A DNA stretch of 17,450 nucleotides from Acidobacteriota bacterium. GTDB taxonomy: Bacteria; Acidobacteriota; Terriglobia; Terriglobales; Acidobacteriaceae. The position numbers and the translations under genes were made by a program. The notes below the pieces were generated by a model. The model did no database searches. It was not told the DNA's origin and saw only the letters and a program-made list of their open reading frames with translations. Where the stretch lies: positions 1 through 17,450 of the forward strand of contig QIAW01000236.1 in assembly GCA_003225655.1 (NCBI GenBank). Reading direction: 5' to 3'. Positions 1-8,688 of this stretch are shown here, piece by piece (position 1 is the stretch's first letter; every line of letters begins with the position of its first letter).

Positions 1-1
1 C

Positions 2-1111
2 ATCCGTGTGCAGTTGCAGGATGAGCCTGAAGGCGTACTGCACGAAGCCAAGGTCGTTGGAGTCGATCCGGAGACTGATCTAGCGGTCATCAAGATTGAG
101 CCCAAACGCGACCTGCCGACCGCCAAGCTAGGCAACTCTGACGCCATGCAGGTGGGCGATTGGGTGCTGGCTGTTGGCAGCCCCTTTGGGCTGAACTCCA
201 CTGTGACCGCGGGAATCGTCTCGGCCAAGGGCCGCAACATCGTTCCCGGACGCCAGTTCCAATCCATGATTCAAACCGACGCCGCCATCAACCCCGGCAA
301 CTCCGGCGGCCCATTGGTGAACATGCGTGGAGAGGTCATTGGCATCAACACGGCAATTTATACCGAAAGCTCTGGCTACCAGGGCGTGGGCTTCGCCATG
401 CCTTCCAAGACCGTAGCCGATGTCTATAACGACCTGATCGGCGCTGATCACAAGGTAACGCGCGGCTCCATCGGAGTCGGCTTCCAGCCGCAGAATCCAG
501 CGGTGGAACGTATCTACGGCGTGAAGTCAGGGGTCACGGTCTCGAATGTGACTGCCGGCGGTCCGGCCGACCAGGTAGGAATCAAGAGAGGCGACACCAT
601 CGTTACCGTGAATGGCTCGCCAGTGAAAAACGGCGACGAACTGGTGGATAAAGTTTCGCACCTGAAGCCGGGCGATAAGGCCAAAATTGGTTATATCCGC
701 AACGGCAAGGAAGACACAGCGACCCTTACTATCGCTAACCGCGCCAAACTCTACAGCGGGCGTTTGGGTGGCGATGAAGAGTCGCAGAACGACAATACTC
801 AGCCGGCTGAATCGAAGCTGGGTGTTTCGGTAAAAAGTCTCACTTCCGAAATGGCAGAGCAACTGAAGATGGCGCCGGGAAAAGGCGTCGTGGTCCAGGA
901 TGTGAAGCCGGGCTCGTTTGCCGATGAGGACATAGGCTTGAGCAAGGGCGACGTGATCCTTGAAGTCAACCGCAAACCTGTGAACAGCGAAGATGATTTC
1001 CGCAAAGCTGTCGCTACATTGAAGAGTGGGGACGATGTGGTGTTCCTGGTGCACTCTCGCCGCGACAGTAGTCCGGAGTCAACCATCTTTCTGGGAGGTA
1101 CACTTCCCTAA
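2..1111 (+). CDS. htrA: HtrA/Deg-family serine protease with two PDZ domains, 5' end outside the window
   Basis: Periplasmic trypsin-like protease/chaperone of the HtrA (DegP/DegQ) family, which degrades or refolds damaged envelope proteins. The frame is open from base 2 and the visible protein begins inside the protease domain, so the start, signal peptide and catalytic His lie upstream. Numbering from the GTG at base 8, the catalytic Asp is in TDLAVIKI (about residue 24) and the nucleophile Ser is in PGNSGGPL (residue 99, bases 302-304). PDZ1 spans about 160-245, with an IGVGFQ start and GIKRGDTIVTVNG core. PDZ2 spans about 268-360, with LGVSVKSL and GLSKGDVILEVN. Two PDZ domains match the DegP/DegQ layout rather than the one-PDZ DegS type. 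The GTG at 8 is not the true start because conserved protease sequence continues in frame before it. The family call is secure; the choice between DegP and DegQ is not possible here. Confidence 0.93.
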   Translation: MRVQLQDEPEGVLHEAKVVGVDPETDLAVIKIEPKRDLPTAKLGNSDAMQVGDWVLAVGSPFGLNSTVTAGIVSAKGRNIVPGRQFQSMIQTDAAINPGNSGGPLVNMRGEVIGINTAIYTESSGYQGVGFAMPSKTVADVYNDLIGADHKVTRGSIGVGFQPQNPAVERIYGVKSGVTVSNVTAGGPADQVGIKRGDTIVTVNGSPVKNGDELVDKVSHLKPGDKAKIGYIRNGKEDTATLTIANRAKLYSGRLGGDEESQNDNTQPAESKLGVSVKSLTSEMAEQLKMAPGKGVVVQDVKPGSFADEDIGLSKGDVILEVNRKPVNSEDDFRKAVATLKSGDDVVFLVHSRRDSSPESTIFLGGTLP

Positions 1112-1280
1112 AGTAACCTTAACTTTTTACGGTCTCGGACGGGCCTCCCGCAGAGCTGCTGGAAGCATCTCAGCTTCTATTAACTGCGGGGGCCACCGGA
1201 CCGGACCCTTGGACAAGAAAAAACACTCCCGGTCCAGGTAACTCTGTAGTAAATTATGTGCACCCCATTCCCCCAAAGGG

Positions 1281-1802
1281 ATGGGTATTTTATTGAGGTG
1301 CTTTTTGAGCTCTGTGCTGTCCAACCCGAAGTTTTTGCTTTTTTTTGCTGTGATGGTGGGGATGTCGCTCGCCTCAACACCGGCGAACGCCCACAGCCGC
1401 AGCAAAGTAGCGCCGGCAAAGCCAGGGAGCCACGTTGCCCCATCTTCTGCTCACGGGAAAAAGACCCATTCAAGACGCCACGGCGCGTGGAAGCGTCATG
1501 GCCAGCAGGGCATTGACGAGCAACGCGCCCGGGACATCCAGGCGGCACTGATCCGTGAAAAATACCTCGACGGCCAGCCCACCGGGAAATGGGACCAGCA
1601 CACAAAAGACGCCATGGTGCGCTTCCAGGCAGATCATGGCTGGCAAACCAAGGTTACCCCCGATGCGCGGGCGTTGATTGTGTTGGGACTGGGGCCGAAA
1701 CACGAAAACGTGCTGAACCCGGAGAGCCTGGCCGCCATGCCGGCCATCGCCGTGCCTAACGCGGTAACGCCGAGCGGCGCGACCGCCGCGCCTCAGCGGT
1801 AA
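1281..1802 (+). CDS. secreted peptidoglycan-binding-like domain protein
   Basis: Small exported protein of 173 residues. The N-terminus has a positively charged segment, a hydrophobic core (FLLFFAVMVGMSLA, about 18-31) and a likely signal peptidase site after ANA (about residue 37). A Lys/Arg/His/Ser-rich linker (about 38-75) follows. Then comes a helical stretch (about 80-135) with ARDIQAALI, GQPTGKWDQHTKDAMVRFQ and a final LIVLGLGP, which fits the PG_binding_1 fold seen in cell-wall hydrolases and anchors. No catalytic domain is present, so it may bind the wall or act as an accessory protein; this is inference. The start is uncertain. ATG 1281 has a GGG directly against it, whereas GAGGTG at 1295-1300 could serve TTG 1305 or GTG 1314, which would leave a more typical signal peptide. 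It converges with the sensor kinase gene, 47 bases away. Confidence 0.72.
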   Translation: MGILLRCFLSSVLSNPKFLLFFAVMVGMSLASTPANAHSRSKVAPAKPGSHVAPSSAHGKKTHSRRHGAWKRHGQQGIDEQRARDIQAALIREKYLDGQPTGKWDQHTKDAMVRFQADHGWQTKVTPDARALIVLGLGPKHENVLNPESLAAMPAIAVPNAVTPSGATAAPQR

Positions 1803-1849
1803 AGGCTTTCTCCATAGTTCATTAGTTCATTCCTACCCCATCAGGGCCG

Positions 1850-4800
1850 TTATTGGACGGCGGCTTTGGCGCGAGGAGCATCCAGTACCTCGCGAACCTT
1901 TGTGATCAGGCTTTCGGTATTGAAGGGTTTTTGCAGGAAAGAGGTCCCAGATCCGAATACACCGTGCTGCACAATCGCGTCCTCCGAGTATCCCGACATA
2001 TAGAGAACTTTCATCTCCGGACGCATGTTAGAGAGGCGCTGGGCGAGTTCGCGCCCGCTCATCTGTGAGAGCACAACGTCGGTCAGCAGCAGGTGGATGG
2101 CCTCCTTGTGATTTTCACAGGCCAGCAACGCCTCGCCGCCGTGGCATGTTTCCAGCACTGTGTACCCATGCTTTTGCAGAATCTGGCGGGTCAGAGCGCG
2201 CACGCCATCTTCATCTTCCACCAGCAGGATGGTTTCATAGCCGCGGCGGCGTTGTCCGGCGGCGATGTCGGCAGAGACATCCACGGCTTCATCCACTCTG
2301 GGGAAGTAGATCTCGAACGATGCGCCCATTCCCGGCTCGCTGTGCACGGAAATGTATCCGCCGCTCTGCTTCACGATGCCATAGACGGTGGAAAGACCGA
2401 GTCCCGTTCCTTTGCCCTGTTCCTTGGTGGTGAAGAAAGGCTCGAAGATGCGCGAGCGGATTTCGTTATCCATACCGATTCCCGTATCGGAAACCTTCAG
2501 CACTACGTAAGCTCCCAGCGGAATGGTATGTTCGCTGCGCTCCTGTTCGCTGAGCACAACATTGGCGGTAGAGATGGTCAGCTTGCCGCCGACGGGCATG
2601 GCGTCGCGCGCGTTGACCGCCAGGTTCATGACCACCTGCTCGGTTTGTCCGGGGTCGGCCTTTACCCGGCCCAGGTCGGGCGCAAGCTGGGTGTGAAGAT
2701 GCACGTCTTCTCCCAGCAGCCGGCGCAAAAGCCGCTCCATGGTGGTGACAACTTGGTTGAGTTCAAGAACCTTGGGCGCCAGCACCTGCTTGCGGCTGAA
2801 GGCCAGTAGCTGACGGGTGAGAGTGGCGGCGCGGTCGGCCGCCTTCTTTACTTCCTCTACTTCATCGCGCAGGGGATCGCCTTGCTTCACCTGGTCGAGC
2901 ATGAGTTCGCTGTATCCCTTGATGACGGTGAGAAGATTATTGAAGTCGTGAGCCACGCCTCCGGCCAGCCGGCCCACGGCTTCCATCTTCTGCGACTGGC
3001 GCAGTTGCTCTTCCAGGGTACGGCGCTCGGTCACGTCTTCAGCGATCATTTCAAAGCTTTCCACCTCGCCGTTCTCGTTGAAGATGCCACGTCCACTGAG
3101 ACGAACCTGGATGACCTTGCCGTCTTTTCGCTTCCAGCGCACGTCTACTCCAGAAATCCTTGCCGCGCGTTTGTGCTCTTCAAGCAGCGCCGCGCGCTGC
3201 CAGGGGTCTGCATAAACCTCCGTGGAAAGCTTCAGCGCAAGGACCTCGTCGACCGAGTCGTATCCCAGCATGGCCACCAGCGCCGGGTTCACGTCAATGA
3301 AGTGGTCCTGAAGATTAGAGCGATAGATTCCATAGACGGCGCTCTGCACCTGCGAGCGGTAGCGCGCCTCCGATTCGCGCAATGCCTCTTCATCGCGCTT
3401 CCGGCGGACCGCGGTGGCAATATGCTGGGAGACGAAAGTAAGAATTTCTTTCTCCCGCTCGCCAAAACGTTTTTCCTCGGAATAGCTCTGCAAGGCAAGC
3501 ACGCCAAAGACGTTGTTCTCAGTCTGCAGAGGTACCCCCAGCCAGTCAACCGAAGGCGAGGCCACGAGCTCCACTTCGCCGCGGCGGGCCAGTTCGCGCT
3601 CTTGCGCAACGGAATTCAGATAGGACTGGCCTGTGCGCATCACGTATTCGGTCAGTCCCTTGCCAGGTCTATGGGGTGCGGGAGGAGGGTTCTTGTCATT
3701 GACGAAATAAGGATAGGTCAGCATCTGCCGGCGGTCATCGAGCAGCGCGATATAAAAGTTGCGGGCATAGACCAATTCGGCAAGAATGCCATGAATAGCG
3801 GCAAACAGTTCATCGAGGTCGCGGGCCGAATTGGTCCTCTCTGCGATGCGGTAAAGAGCGGCCTGCAACTGCTCGCCACGCTTGCGTTCGCTGATGTCGA
3901 ATGCCGTGCACAGCAGCGCCTGCTGCCCTTCAAAAGAAATAAGACTGACGCTGAAATCAATCCAGCGGGTCTCACCCTGCTTGGTGACGATGCGATACTC
4001 GTAGCGCGAAGGAGTCGACATGCCGCTCTGGCGGTTGCGGAAGCGCTGCCGTACAAAGTCGCGGTCCTCGGGATGGACCAGTTCCCAGGGGTCGAGTTTC
4101 AGAATTTCATCACGGGTATAGCCGGAAATCACTTCGCTGCCGCGGTTGCAAAACAAGAACCGGGTCCCCTCGTGAATGTAAATGGCCGAGGCCGCGGTCT
4201 CAGCCACCGCGCGGAACTTGCTTTCACTCTCGCGCAGCGCTTCTTCCGCATGTTTCCGTTCAGAAGCTTCGATCGCCAGAGAGACCAGATCGGCCATGGA
4301 GCCGGCGAAATTCTCTTCATCGAGGGTCCAACTGCGCTTGCTTCCCGCATGGGCGGCGCTAAAGACGCCAAGCATCTTTCCGCCGGCGCGAATCGGGGCG
4401 TCGATGAGAGCGGCGGTGCTGTCCTGAATGAGATGGAGACTGTAAAACTCCTGGGTGCGCGGATCGGTGGCTGCGTCTTCAGCGTTGATGGTGCGTTCTT
4501 CTGCGATCGCGCTGAAATAGTTGGGCGCATAGCGGGCGAGGAACTCTCTTCCGCGCTGGTGCTTCCTGCTGCCGCGCACGAATTCCTCTTCGCAGCGCAG
4601 AGCGGAACGGTTGTCATTGAAGAGCCAGACACTGGTGCGGTCAACCTCGAGCACTTCAGCGGCAGCCTCTGTGATTTCCTGCAGGGCCTGGGCGAGGTCG
4701 CCACGGTCTATGGCCTTGCGCTGCGAGAGTTCGCGCAAGATCTCGTTTTGCCGGCGCAGACGCCGCTCGTTTTCCACCAGCGTGGCCTGGGCGCGGCGGC

Positions 4801-6826
4801 GTTCGGTAATATCCTGCACCGTTCCCTCAAAGCCAATCAGGTTGCCGCGGGAGTTGCGCACGCAGCGGACGTTTTCAGAAATCCAAATGGTTGAACCGTC
4901 CTTGCGATAGACCTCCGATTCAAATCCAGTAATGAATCCGTCACGCTCGATTTTGCGGATAAACTCGCGCCGCCGTTCCGGATGCACATAGTAATTTTGT
5001 GTGGGGTTGAGTTCGCGGGCCAATTCTTCCGGCGAATCGTAGCCGAAAATTTTGGCCATCTTGGGATTGGCGATCAGCCAGCGCGCGTCCAGAGTGGTCT
5101 GGAAGATGCCCTCGGCGGCATTTTCAAAAATACTGCGGTATTTGCCTTCAGCGTTGCGCAGTCCCTCTTCGGCAAACTTACGTTCGGTGATGTCGATCAC
5201 TGTTCCCTGGATGAGTGGCGAAGCCTCCTGTTCCTCTACGATCGACATGTTGGCGAGCACCCAGATGGGCGAGCCGTCTTTGCGGCGCAAGCTGAGCTCG
5301 ACGTTGCTGAAAGTTTTCTCGCGTTTCAGCCTGGCCAGGAGCACATCGTGTTCCTGAGGAGAGTGGTAGAGTGCCCGCCCGTTCAGAGAAAGCATTTCCA
5401 TCCTGGACCGGTATCCAAACATCCTGGCAAATGATTCGTTGCAATCCACAAATTCACAGTCGAGGCTAGTCCAGAAGACCCCCGCCAGGTTGCGCTCAAA
5501 GAGCAGGCGATAGCGCTCCTCGGAGATGCGCAGGGCCTCTTCCGCCTGGCGGCGCTCGCTTACATCCTGCACCAGGGCAATGACCCCCATGACGTTGCCT
5601 TCAGCGTCAATCACCGGGGTATTCGACCATTCGCAGTGAATAATCTTTCCCACACGGGTGCAATTCTCATGAGTGCTGCTGGTCGGCCGCTTCTGCTGGA
5701 TGGTCTTACGCCAGACGTGGTCTACGTGCTCGCGCGCCGCCGGCGGAGTAAACATGTCGACATGCTTGCCCAGGGCTTCAACCCGGCTGTAACCAAAAAT
5801 GCTTTCCGCGCCCGGGTTCCACTCCTCAATGCGCAGATCGCGGTCAAACTCAATCACCCCCAGGATGGTCTGCTGGGCGTGCAGCGCCAGGCGCTGTTCG
5901 TAGTGGTGCAGCGCCTCCTCCGACTGCTTTCTTTCGGTAATGTCGCGCGAGTTCAGCACGATTCCCGCGATGGCCGGAATATTCAGGGCATTGCGGACGT
6001 TGGTTTCAAAGTTTCGCCATGATCCATCCTTGTGGCAAGTACGGTAAGTCACGACGGCTTCTTGCATGACGCCGCTGCGTACGTCGTCGAGGACTTTGCG
6101 TACTTTTTCGATGTCCTCGGGATGGATGAACTCAAAGCAGTTGCGTCCAGACTTTTCTTCAGGCGTGAATCCCGTATGCCGCTGGCTGGCAGGCGTCAGG
6201 TAGCACAGGTTCAGGTCTTTATCGAGAATGGTGATGATGTCGGAAGAACTTTGTACGAGCGCGCGGAAACGCTGTTCGCTCTGCGCTACCGCTTCTTCAG
6301 CGCGCTTGCGCTCAGAGACATCCCGGGCGCTGCCCTGCACGCCCACAGGTTTCCCGTTCCGGTGAATGTAGCGGCTGCTGACTTCAACAGGAACACGGCG
6401 GCCATCTTTGGTGATGATCTCAACTTCGTACGGAGGAGTGTTGCCACCAGTTTCGTGTCTCCGGCGGCGCATAGCATGGGCTATCTCCCGGTACTCGGGA
6501 GCGACGATGTCAACCATGTTCATCTTCGTGGCTTCTTCAAAGGTGTAGCCTGTGAGCTGGAGTGCGGCGCGGTTGACCCAGGTGAAGTTTGCCTCCAGGT
6601 CCTGGATGTAGATCATGTCATTGGCATTCTCGATCAGCTCGCGAAGATCATCCACCGATTCCAGCGGCACCCCTGACGCGGATATTGAAGAAGCGGATGC
6701 TGAGGAGGAAGACTCTGATGAAGAGCCGGCCGGAGCCGAAGGCATTTCCCCAGACTTGAGGAACTCGGCGTTCTCCGCCGTCTGGACCGCAGCATGAAGG
6801 TTGGGCGGATTAGGGCGTCTATCCAT
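1850..6826 (-). CDS. giant soluble hybrid sensor histidine kinase (7 PAS, 2 GAF, HisKA, HATPase, receiver)
   Basis: Cytoplasmic signalling kinase of 1658 residues. It has no signal peptide or membrane segment. It opens with a Ser-rich, low-complexity tail (about 35-51). Domains in order: PAS1 57-175, PAS2 184-299, PAS3 307-426, PAS4 435-549, PAS5 559-676, GAF1 708-852, PAS6 865-981, GAF2 999-1140, PAS7 1152-1268, HisKA from 1279, HATPase about 1385-1500, receiver about 1533-1648. PAS domains end in the usual DIT/DVSERK hinge. The H-box His is H1293 in GGVAHDFNNLL, the N-box Asn is N1405 in NARDAM, and a G-box GKGTGLGLS is present. The receiver has Asp D1583 (LLLTDVV) and Lys K1633 (LQKPF), so a His-to-Asp relay within one chain is expected. 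No response regulator or output gene lies next to it, so its partner and ligands are unknown. ATG 6826 lacks an obvious Shine-Dalgarno; Met28 is a possible alternative start. Confidence 0.93.
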   Translation of the reverse strand: MDRRPNPPNLHAAVQTAENAEFLKSGEMPSAPAGSSSESSSSASASSISASGVPLESVDDLRELIENANDMIYIQDLEANFTWVNRAALQLTGYTFEEATKMNMVDIVAPEYREIAHAMRRRRHETGGNTPPYEVEIITKDGRRVPVEVSSRYIHRNGKPVGVQGSARDVSERKRAEEAVAQSEQRFRALVQSSSDIITILDKDLNLCYLTPASQRHTGFTPEEKSGRNCFEFIHPEDIEKVRKVLDDVRSGVMQEAVVTYRTCHKDGSWRNFETNVRNALNIPAIAGIVLNSRDITERKQSEEALHHYEQRLALHAQQTILGVIEFDRDLRIEEWNPGAESIFGYSRVEALGKHVDMFTPPAAREHVDHVWRKTIQQKRPTSSTHENCTRVGKIIHCEWSNTPVIDAEGNVMGVIALVQDVSERRQAEEALRISEERYRLLFERNLAGVFWTSLDCEFVDCNESFARMFGYRSRMEMLSLNGRALYHSPQEHDVLLARLKREKTFSNVELSLRRKDGSPIWVLANMSIVEEQEASPLIQGTVIDITERKFAEEGLRNAEGKYRSIFENAAEGIFQTTLDARWLIANPKMAKIFGYDSPEELARELNPTQNYYVHPERRREFIRKIERDGFITGFESEVYRKDGSTIWISENVRCVRNSRGNLIGFEGTVQDITERRRAQATLVENERRLRRQNEILRELSQRKAIDRGDLAQALQEITEAAAEVLEVDRTSVWLFNDNRSALRCEEEFVRGSRKHQRGREFLARYAPNYFSAIAEERTINAEDAATDPRTQEFYSLHLIQDSTAALIDAPIRAGGKMLGVFSAAHAGSKRSWTLDEENFAGSMADLVSLAIEASERKHAEEALRESESKFRAVAETAASAIYIHEGTRFLFCNRGSEVISGYTRDEILKLDPWELVHPEDRDFVRQRFRNRQSGMSTPSRYEYRIVTKQGETRWIDFSVSLISFEGQQALLCTAFDISERKRGEQLQAALYRIAERTNSARDLDELFAAIHGILAELVYARNFYIALLDDRRQMLTYPYFVNDKNPPPAPHRPGKGLTEYVMRTGQSYLNSVAQERELARRGEVELVASPSVDWLGVPLQTENNVFGVLALQSYSEEKRFGEREKEILTFVSQHIATAVRRKRDEEALRESEARYRSQVQSAVYGIYRSNLQDHFIDVNPALVAMLGYDSVDEVLALKLSTEVYADPWQRAALLEEHKRAARISGVDVRWKRKDGKVIQVRLSGRGIFNENGEVESFEMIAEDVTERRTLEEQLRQSQKMEAVGRLAGGVAHDFNNLLTVIKGYSELMLDQVKQGDPLRDEVEEVKKAADRAATLTRQLLAFSRKQVLAPKVLELNQVVTTMERLLRRLLGEDVHLHTQLAPDLGRVKADPGQTEQVVMNLAVNARDAMPVGGKLTISTANVVLSEQERSEHTIPLGAYVVLKVSDTGIGMDNEIRSRIFEPFFTTKEQGKGTGLGLSTVYGIVKQSGGYISVHSEPGMGASFEIYFPRVDEAVDVSADIAAGQRRRGYETILLVEDEDGVRALTRQILQKHGYTVLETCHGGEALLACENHKEAIHLLLTDVVLSQMSGRELAQRLSNMRPEMKVLYMSGYSEDAIVQHGVFGSGTSFLQKPFNTESLITKVREVLDAPRAKAAVQ

Positions 6827-6863
6827 AGCGTATGGAGACAGAGCTGAGGGGGAATGTGCTTAA

Positions 6864-6894
6864 CTTATATAACCTATTCCGGCGCTCTTGGGAA
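6864..6894 (-). promoter_or_regulatory. candidate sigma70-type promoter for the PAS kinase
   Basis: On the minus strand, TTCCCA (bases 6894-6889) and TATATA (6871-6866) are separated by 17 bases. Each matches 4 of 6 consensus positions, and the overlapping TATAAG (6869-6864) matches 5 of 6. The element lies about 40 bases upstream of the kinase ATG at 6826. The region is AT-rich compared with its surroundings. This is a match by eye only. Confidence 0.35.
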
Positions 6895-6900
6895 CGTAAA

Positions 6901-6924
6901 TTTTATAGGGAATTTTACAGGGAA
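6901..6924. repeat. two-copy 12-bp direct repeat in the divergent kinase/xerD intergenic region
   Basis: TTTTATAGGGAA (6901-6912) is followed directly by TTTTACAGGGAA (6913-6924), matching at 11 of 12 positions. It lies just upstream of the candidate kinase promoter and about 75 bases before the xerD start. The position and the one-helical-turn period suit a regulator binding site, but no regulator is known. Confidence 0.55.
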
Positions 6925-7000
6925 TTCCGCGTCAGGATTGCCGTAGACGTGCATCCGGTTTGCTATTTCTTCGCATCTTCCAGCAACGGATAATAGCTAT

Positions 7001-7942
7001 GTGCCTGTGATTCCCAGCTCCCCAGAAACCGTTTTGCTGGCCCGTTTCACTGATTACCTGAAAGTGGAAAAGGGGCTGTCGCGGCTTACGGTAGAAGCCT
7101 ATTGCCGCGACCTTAAGCAGTTTGCCGGATTTCTCGCTTGCGAAAAGAGCAGCTTGCTAAAAGCCCAACGAGAGGACCTTCGCGGTTTTCTCGATCAGCT
7201 TTTTGCCAATCAGGTCGATGGCCGCTCCGTGGCCCGAAAGCTTTCCGCGCTTCGCCAGTTCTACCGTTACCTGCTGCTTGACCGCCATATTAGCTCTGAT
7301 CCGACGCTGAATATTGACACGCCCAAACAGTGGAAGGTGCTTCCCAAGTCCCTGGCGCGCGAAGAGGTGAATGCCATGCTTGTCGCACAGCCCGCGCCGG
7401 CGCTCCGAAAAAACAAGAATTCAGCCGCACTTGAGCTGCGTAATCGGGCCATGCTTGAGATGCTCTACGCCGGGGCACTGCGCGTTTCCGAGATTGCGAG
7501 TGTGCAACTGGACGACCTGAAACTGGAGATGGGATACGTTCTGGTGCATGGCAAAGGAGACAAAGAGCGGATTGTGCCCCTGGGCGTGCCGGCCCAGCAG
7601 GCGCTGAAAGCTTATCTGGAATCGGGAAGGCCAATACTGGCCGGGCAACGCACGTCGAGTCTGCTTTTCATCGCTGCGCGCGCACGCCGTCTAACACGCC
7701 AGCGAATCTGGCAGATGGTCGGCGGAGCCTCAAACCATGCCGGACGTCACGCCTCTCCGCACATGCTGCGCCATAGCTGCGCTACTCACATGGTGGAGCA
7801 GGGCGCGGACCTGCGGACGGTGCAAACCATCCTGGGACATGCTGACATTTCCACGACCCAGATTTACACCCACGTGGCCCTCGATCATCTCAAGGGAGAG
7901 TATCGTAAACACCATCCGCGGGCGCAGGGCAAAGCCAGATGA
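7001..7942 (+). CDS. xerD: tyrosine recombinase, XerD-like
   Basis: Site-specific recombinase of 313 residues, normal Xer length. Xer enzymes resolve chromosome dimers at dif at the division septum. The N-terminal SAM-like core-binding domain (about 10-95) carries FTDYLKVEKGLS and VEAYCRDLKQF. The catalytic domain (about 115-300) has all expected residues: R161 in GALRVSE, K185 in HGKGDKER, H254 and R257 in HMLRHSCATH, H280 in LGHADIS and the nucleophile Y289 in TQIYTHV. The end, EYRKHHPRA, resembles XerD more than XerC, so I assign xerD; the XerC/XerD split is less certain than the family. The start is GTG with only a weak upstream CGGA. A GATAAT at 6989-6994 would place transcription start near the GTG, so the mRNA could be leaderless. 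The stop overlaps the next gene's ATG by four bases (ATGA), implying translational coupling. Confidence 0.88.
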   Translation: MPVIPSSPETVLLARFTDYLKVEKGLSRLTVEAYCRDLKQFAGFLACEKSSLLKAQREDLRGFLDQLFANQVDGRSVARKLSALRQFYRYLLLDRHISSDPTLNIDTPKQWKVLPKSLAREEVNAMLVAQPAPALRKNKNSAALELRNRAMLEMLYAGALRVSEIASVQLDDLKLEMGYVLVHGKGDKERIVPLGVPAQQALKAYLESGRPILAGQRTSSLLFIAARARRLTRQRIWQMVGGASNHAGRHASPHMLRHSCATHMVEQGADLRTVQTILGHADISTTQIYTHVALDHLKGEYRKHHPRAQGKAR

Positions 7943-8688
7943 CTCCCAGAAAAGCCATGCAAAACGTGCAGCATCGAGTGGCGGAATTTTTGGCGGCTTT
8001 GCGCCAGCGGAATGCCTCTCCCAACACGATTGCCGCCTACGGTAAAGACCTTGCAAAATTCCAAGAGTACATCGCTGGGCATTATGCCGGCCAACTGAAG
8101 GGGGTAGACCACGTTGCTATTCGTGGATTTCTTTCACATCTATACGAGAGTGGATTGAGCAAGCCATCAGTGGCGCGCACGCTGGCGGCGGTACGTTCTC
8201 TGTATCGCTGGCTGGGCCGGGAGAAGCATGTACAGCACAATCCGGCGGCGCTGGTGGCTACTCCGCGGCTGCCAAAAAAGTTACCCCGCGTGCCCACAAT
8301 CGAGGAGATGAACGCCATCTTTCAGCCCAATGAACAGGTGGAACAGAGCGCTGCCTTTCCCTCCCGCGACCGCCTCATCTTTGAGCTGCTCTATGGATGT
8401 GGCGTGCGTAACTCCGAGCTGGTGGGCATCAATCTGAGTGATATCCATTTTTCCAACGAGGTCATTCTGGTGCGCGGCAAGGGAAGAAAAGAAGCGGCAG
8501 AAGCTACTCTCAGAAAAGAAGAAGAGCACTTCAGCGCTGCTGATCAACCTGAGAGGCAGCAGGCTCACGACCAGGAGCGTGGGCCGGATTGTGAAAACCT
8601 TGGCCGTGGCGGGCGGGCTCTCTCCGGATATCCATCCGCACACCCTGCGCCATGCTTTTGGCACGCACATGCTGGAAGAAGGGGCTGA
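7939..8688 (+). pseudogene. xerC: tyrosine recombinase, XerC-like, N-terminal part (frameshifted)
   Basis: The frame from ATG 7939 encodes a good Xer N-terminal domain (VAEFLAALRQ, NTIAAYGKDLAKF) and the first part of the catalytic domain, with R157 in GCGVRNSEL and K181 in VRGKGRKE. After residue 185 (about base 8493) the translation loses all resemblance to the family and continues as out-of-frame sequence to a stop at 8686-8688. The lost family features (RIVP strand, helix, then the H-R-H-Y motifs) resume in the +1 frame from about 8495. Comparison with the usual KGKKERIVPxG...YL spacing suggests about 20 residues are missing as well. The gene begins inside the xerD stop codon (ATGA), so the two form an operon. 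Its end (QVYDQTHPRSK, in the other frame) is XerC-like. It could be a real pseudogene or an assembly error. Confidence 0.82.

Noticed and set aside
8..10. GTG at base 8 as the true start of the HtrA gene
   Set aside because: Conserved protease sequence continues in frame upstream and the catalytic His is missing, so the gene is cut by the window edge.
1198..1235. GGACCGG / CCGGTCC inverted repeat as terminator of the HtrA gene
   Set aside because: Only 7 bp with a 24-base loop and no T-run. The 169-base gap 1112-1280 shows nothing stronger, apart from being the expected promoter region of the next gene.
1846..1861. GCCGT / ACGGC hairpin as terminator between the PG-binding and kinase genes
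   Set aside because: Five base pairs, overlapping the kinase stop codon, with no T-run on either strand.
2882..4894. Plus-strand open frame of 670 codons
   Set aside because: It lies wholly antisense to the multi-PAS kinase and its translation is the codon mirror of the kinase (for example the H-box region). It has no domain, no ribosome site and no independent signal.
8480..8540. Programmed ribosomal frameshift in xerC at the A-rich run
   Set aside because: A one-base shift would not restore the roughly 20 residues missing between the two halves, and I see no classic slippery heptamer with a downstream structure. A deletion explains both observations.
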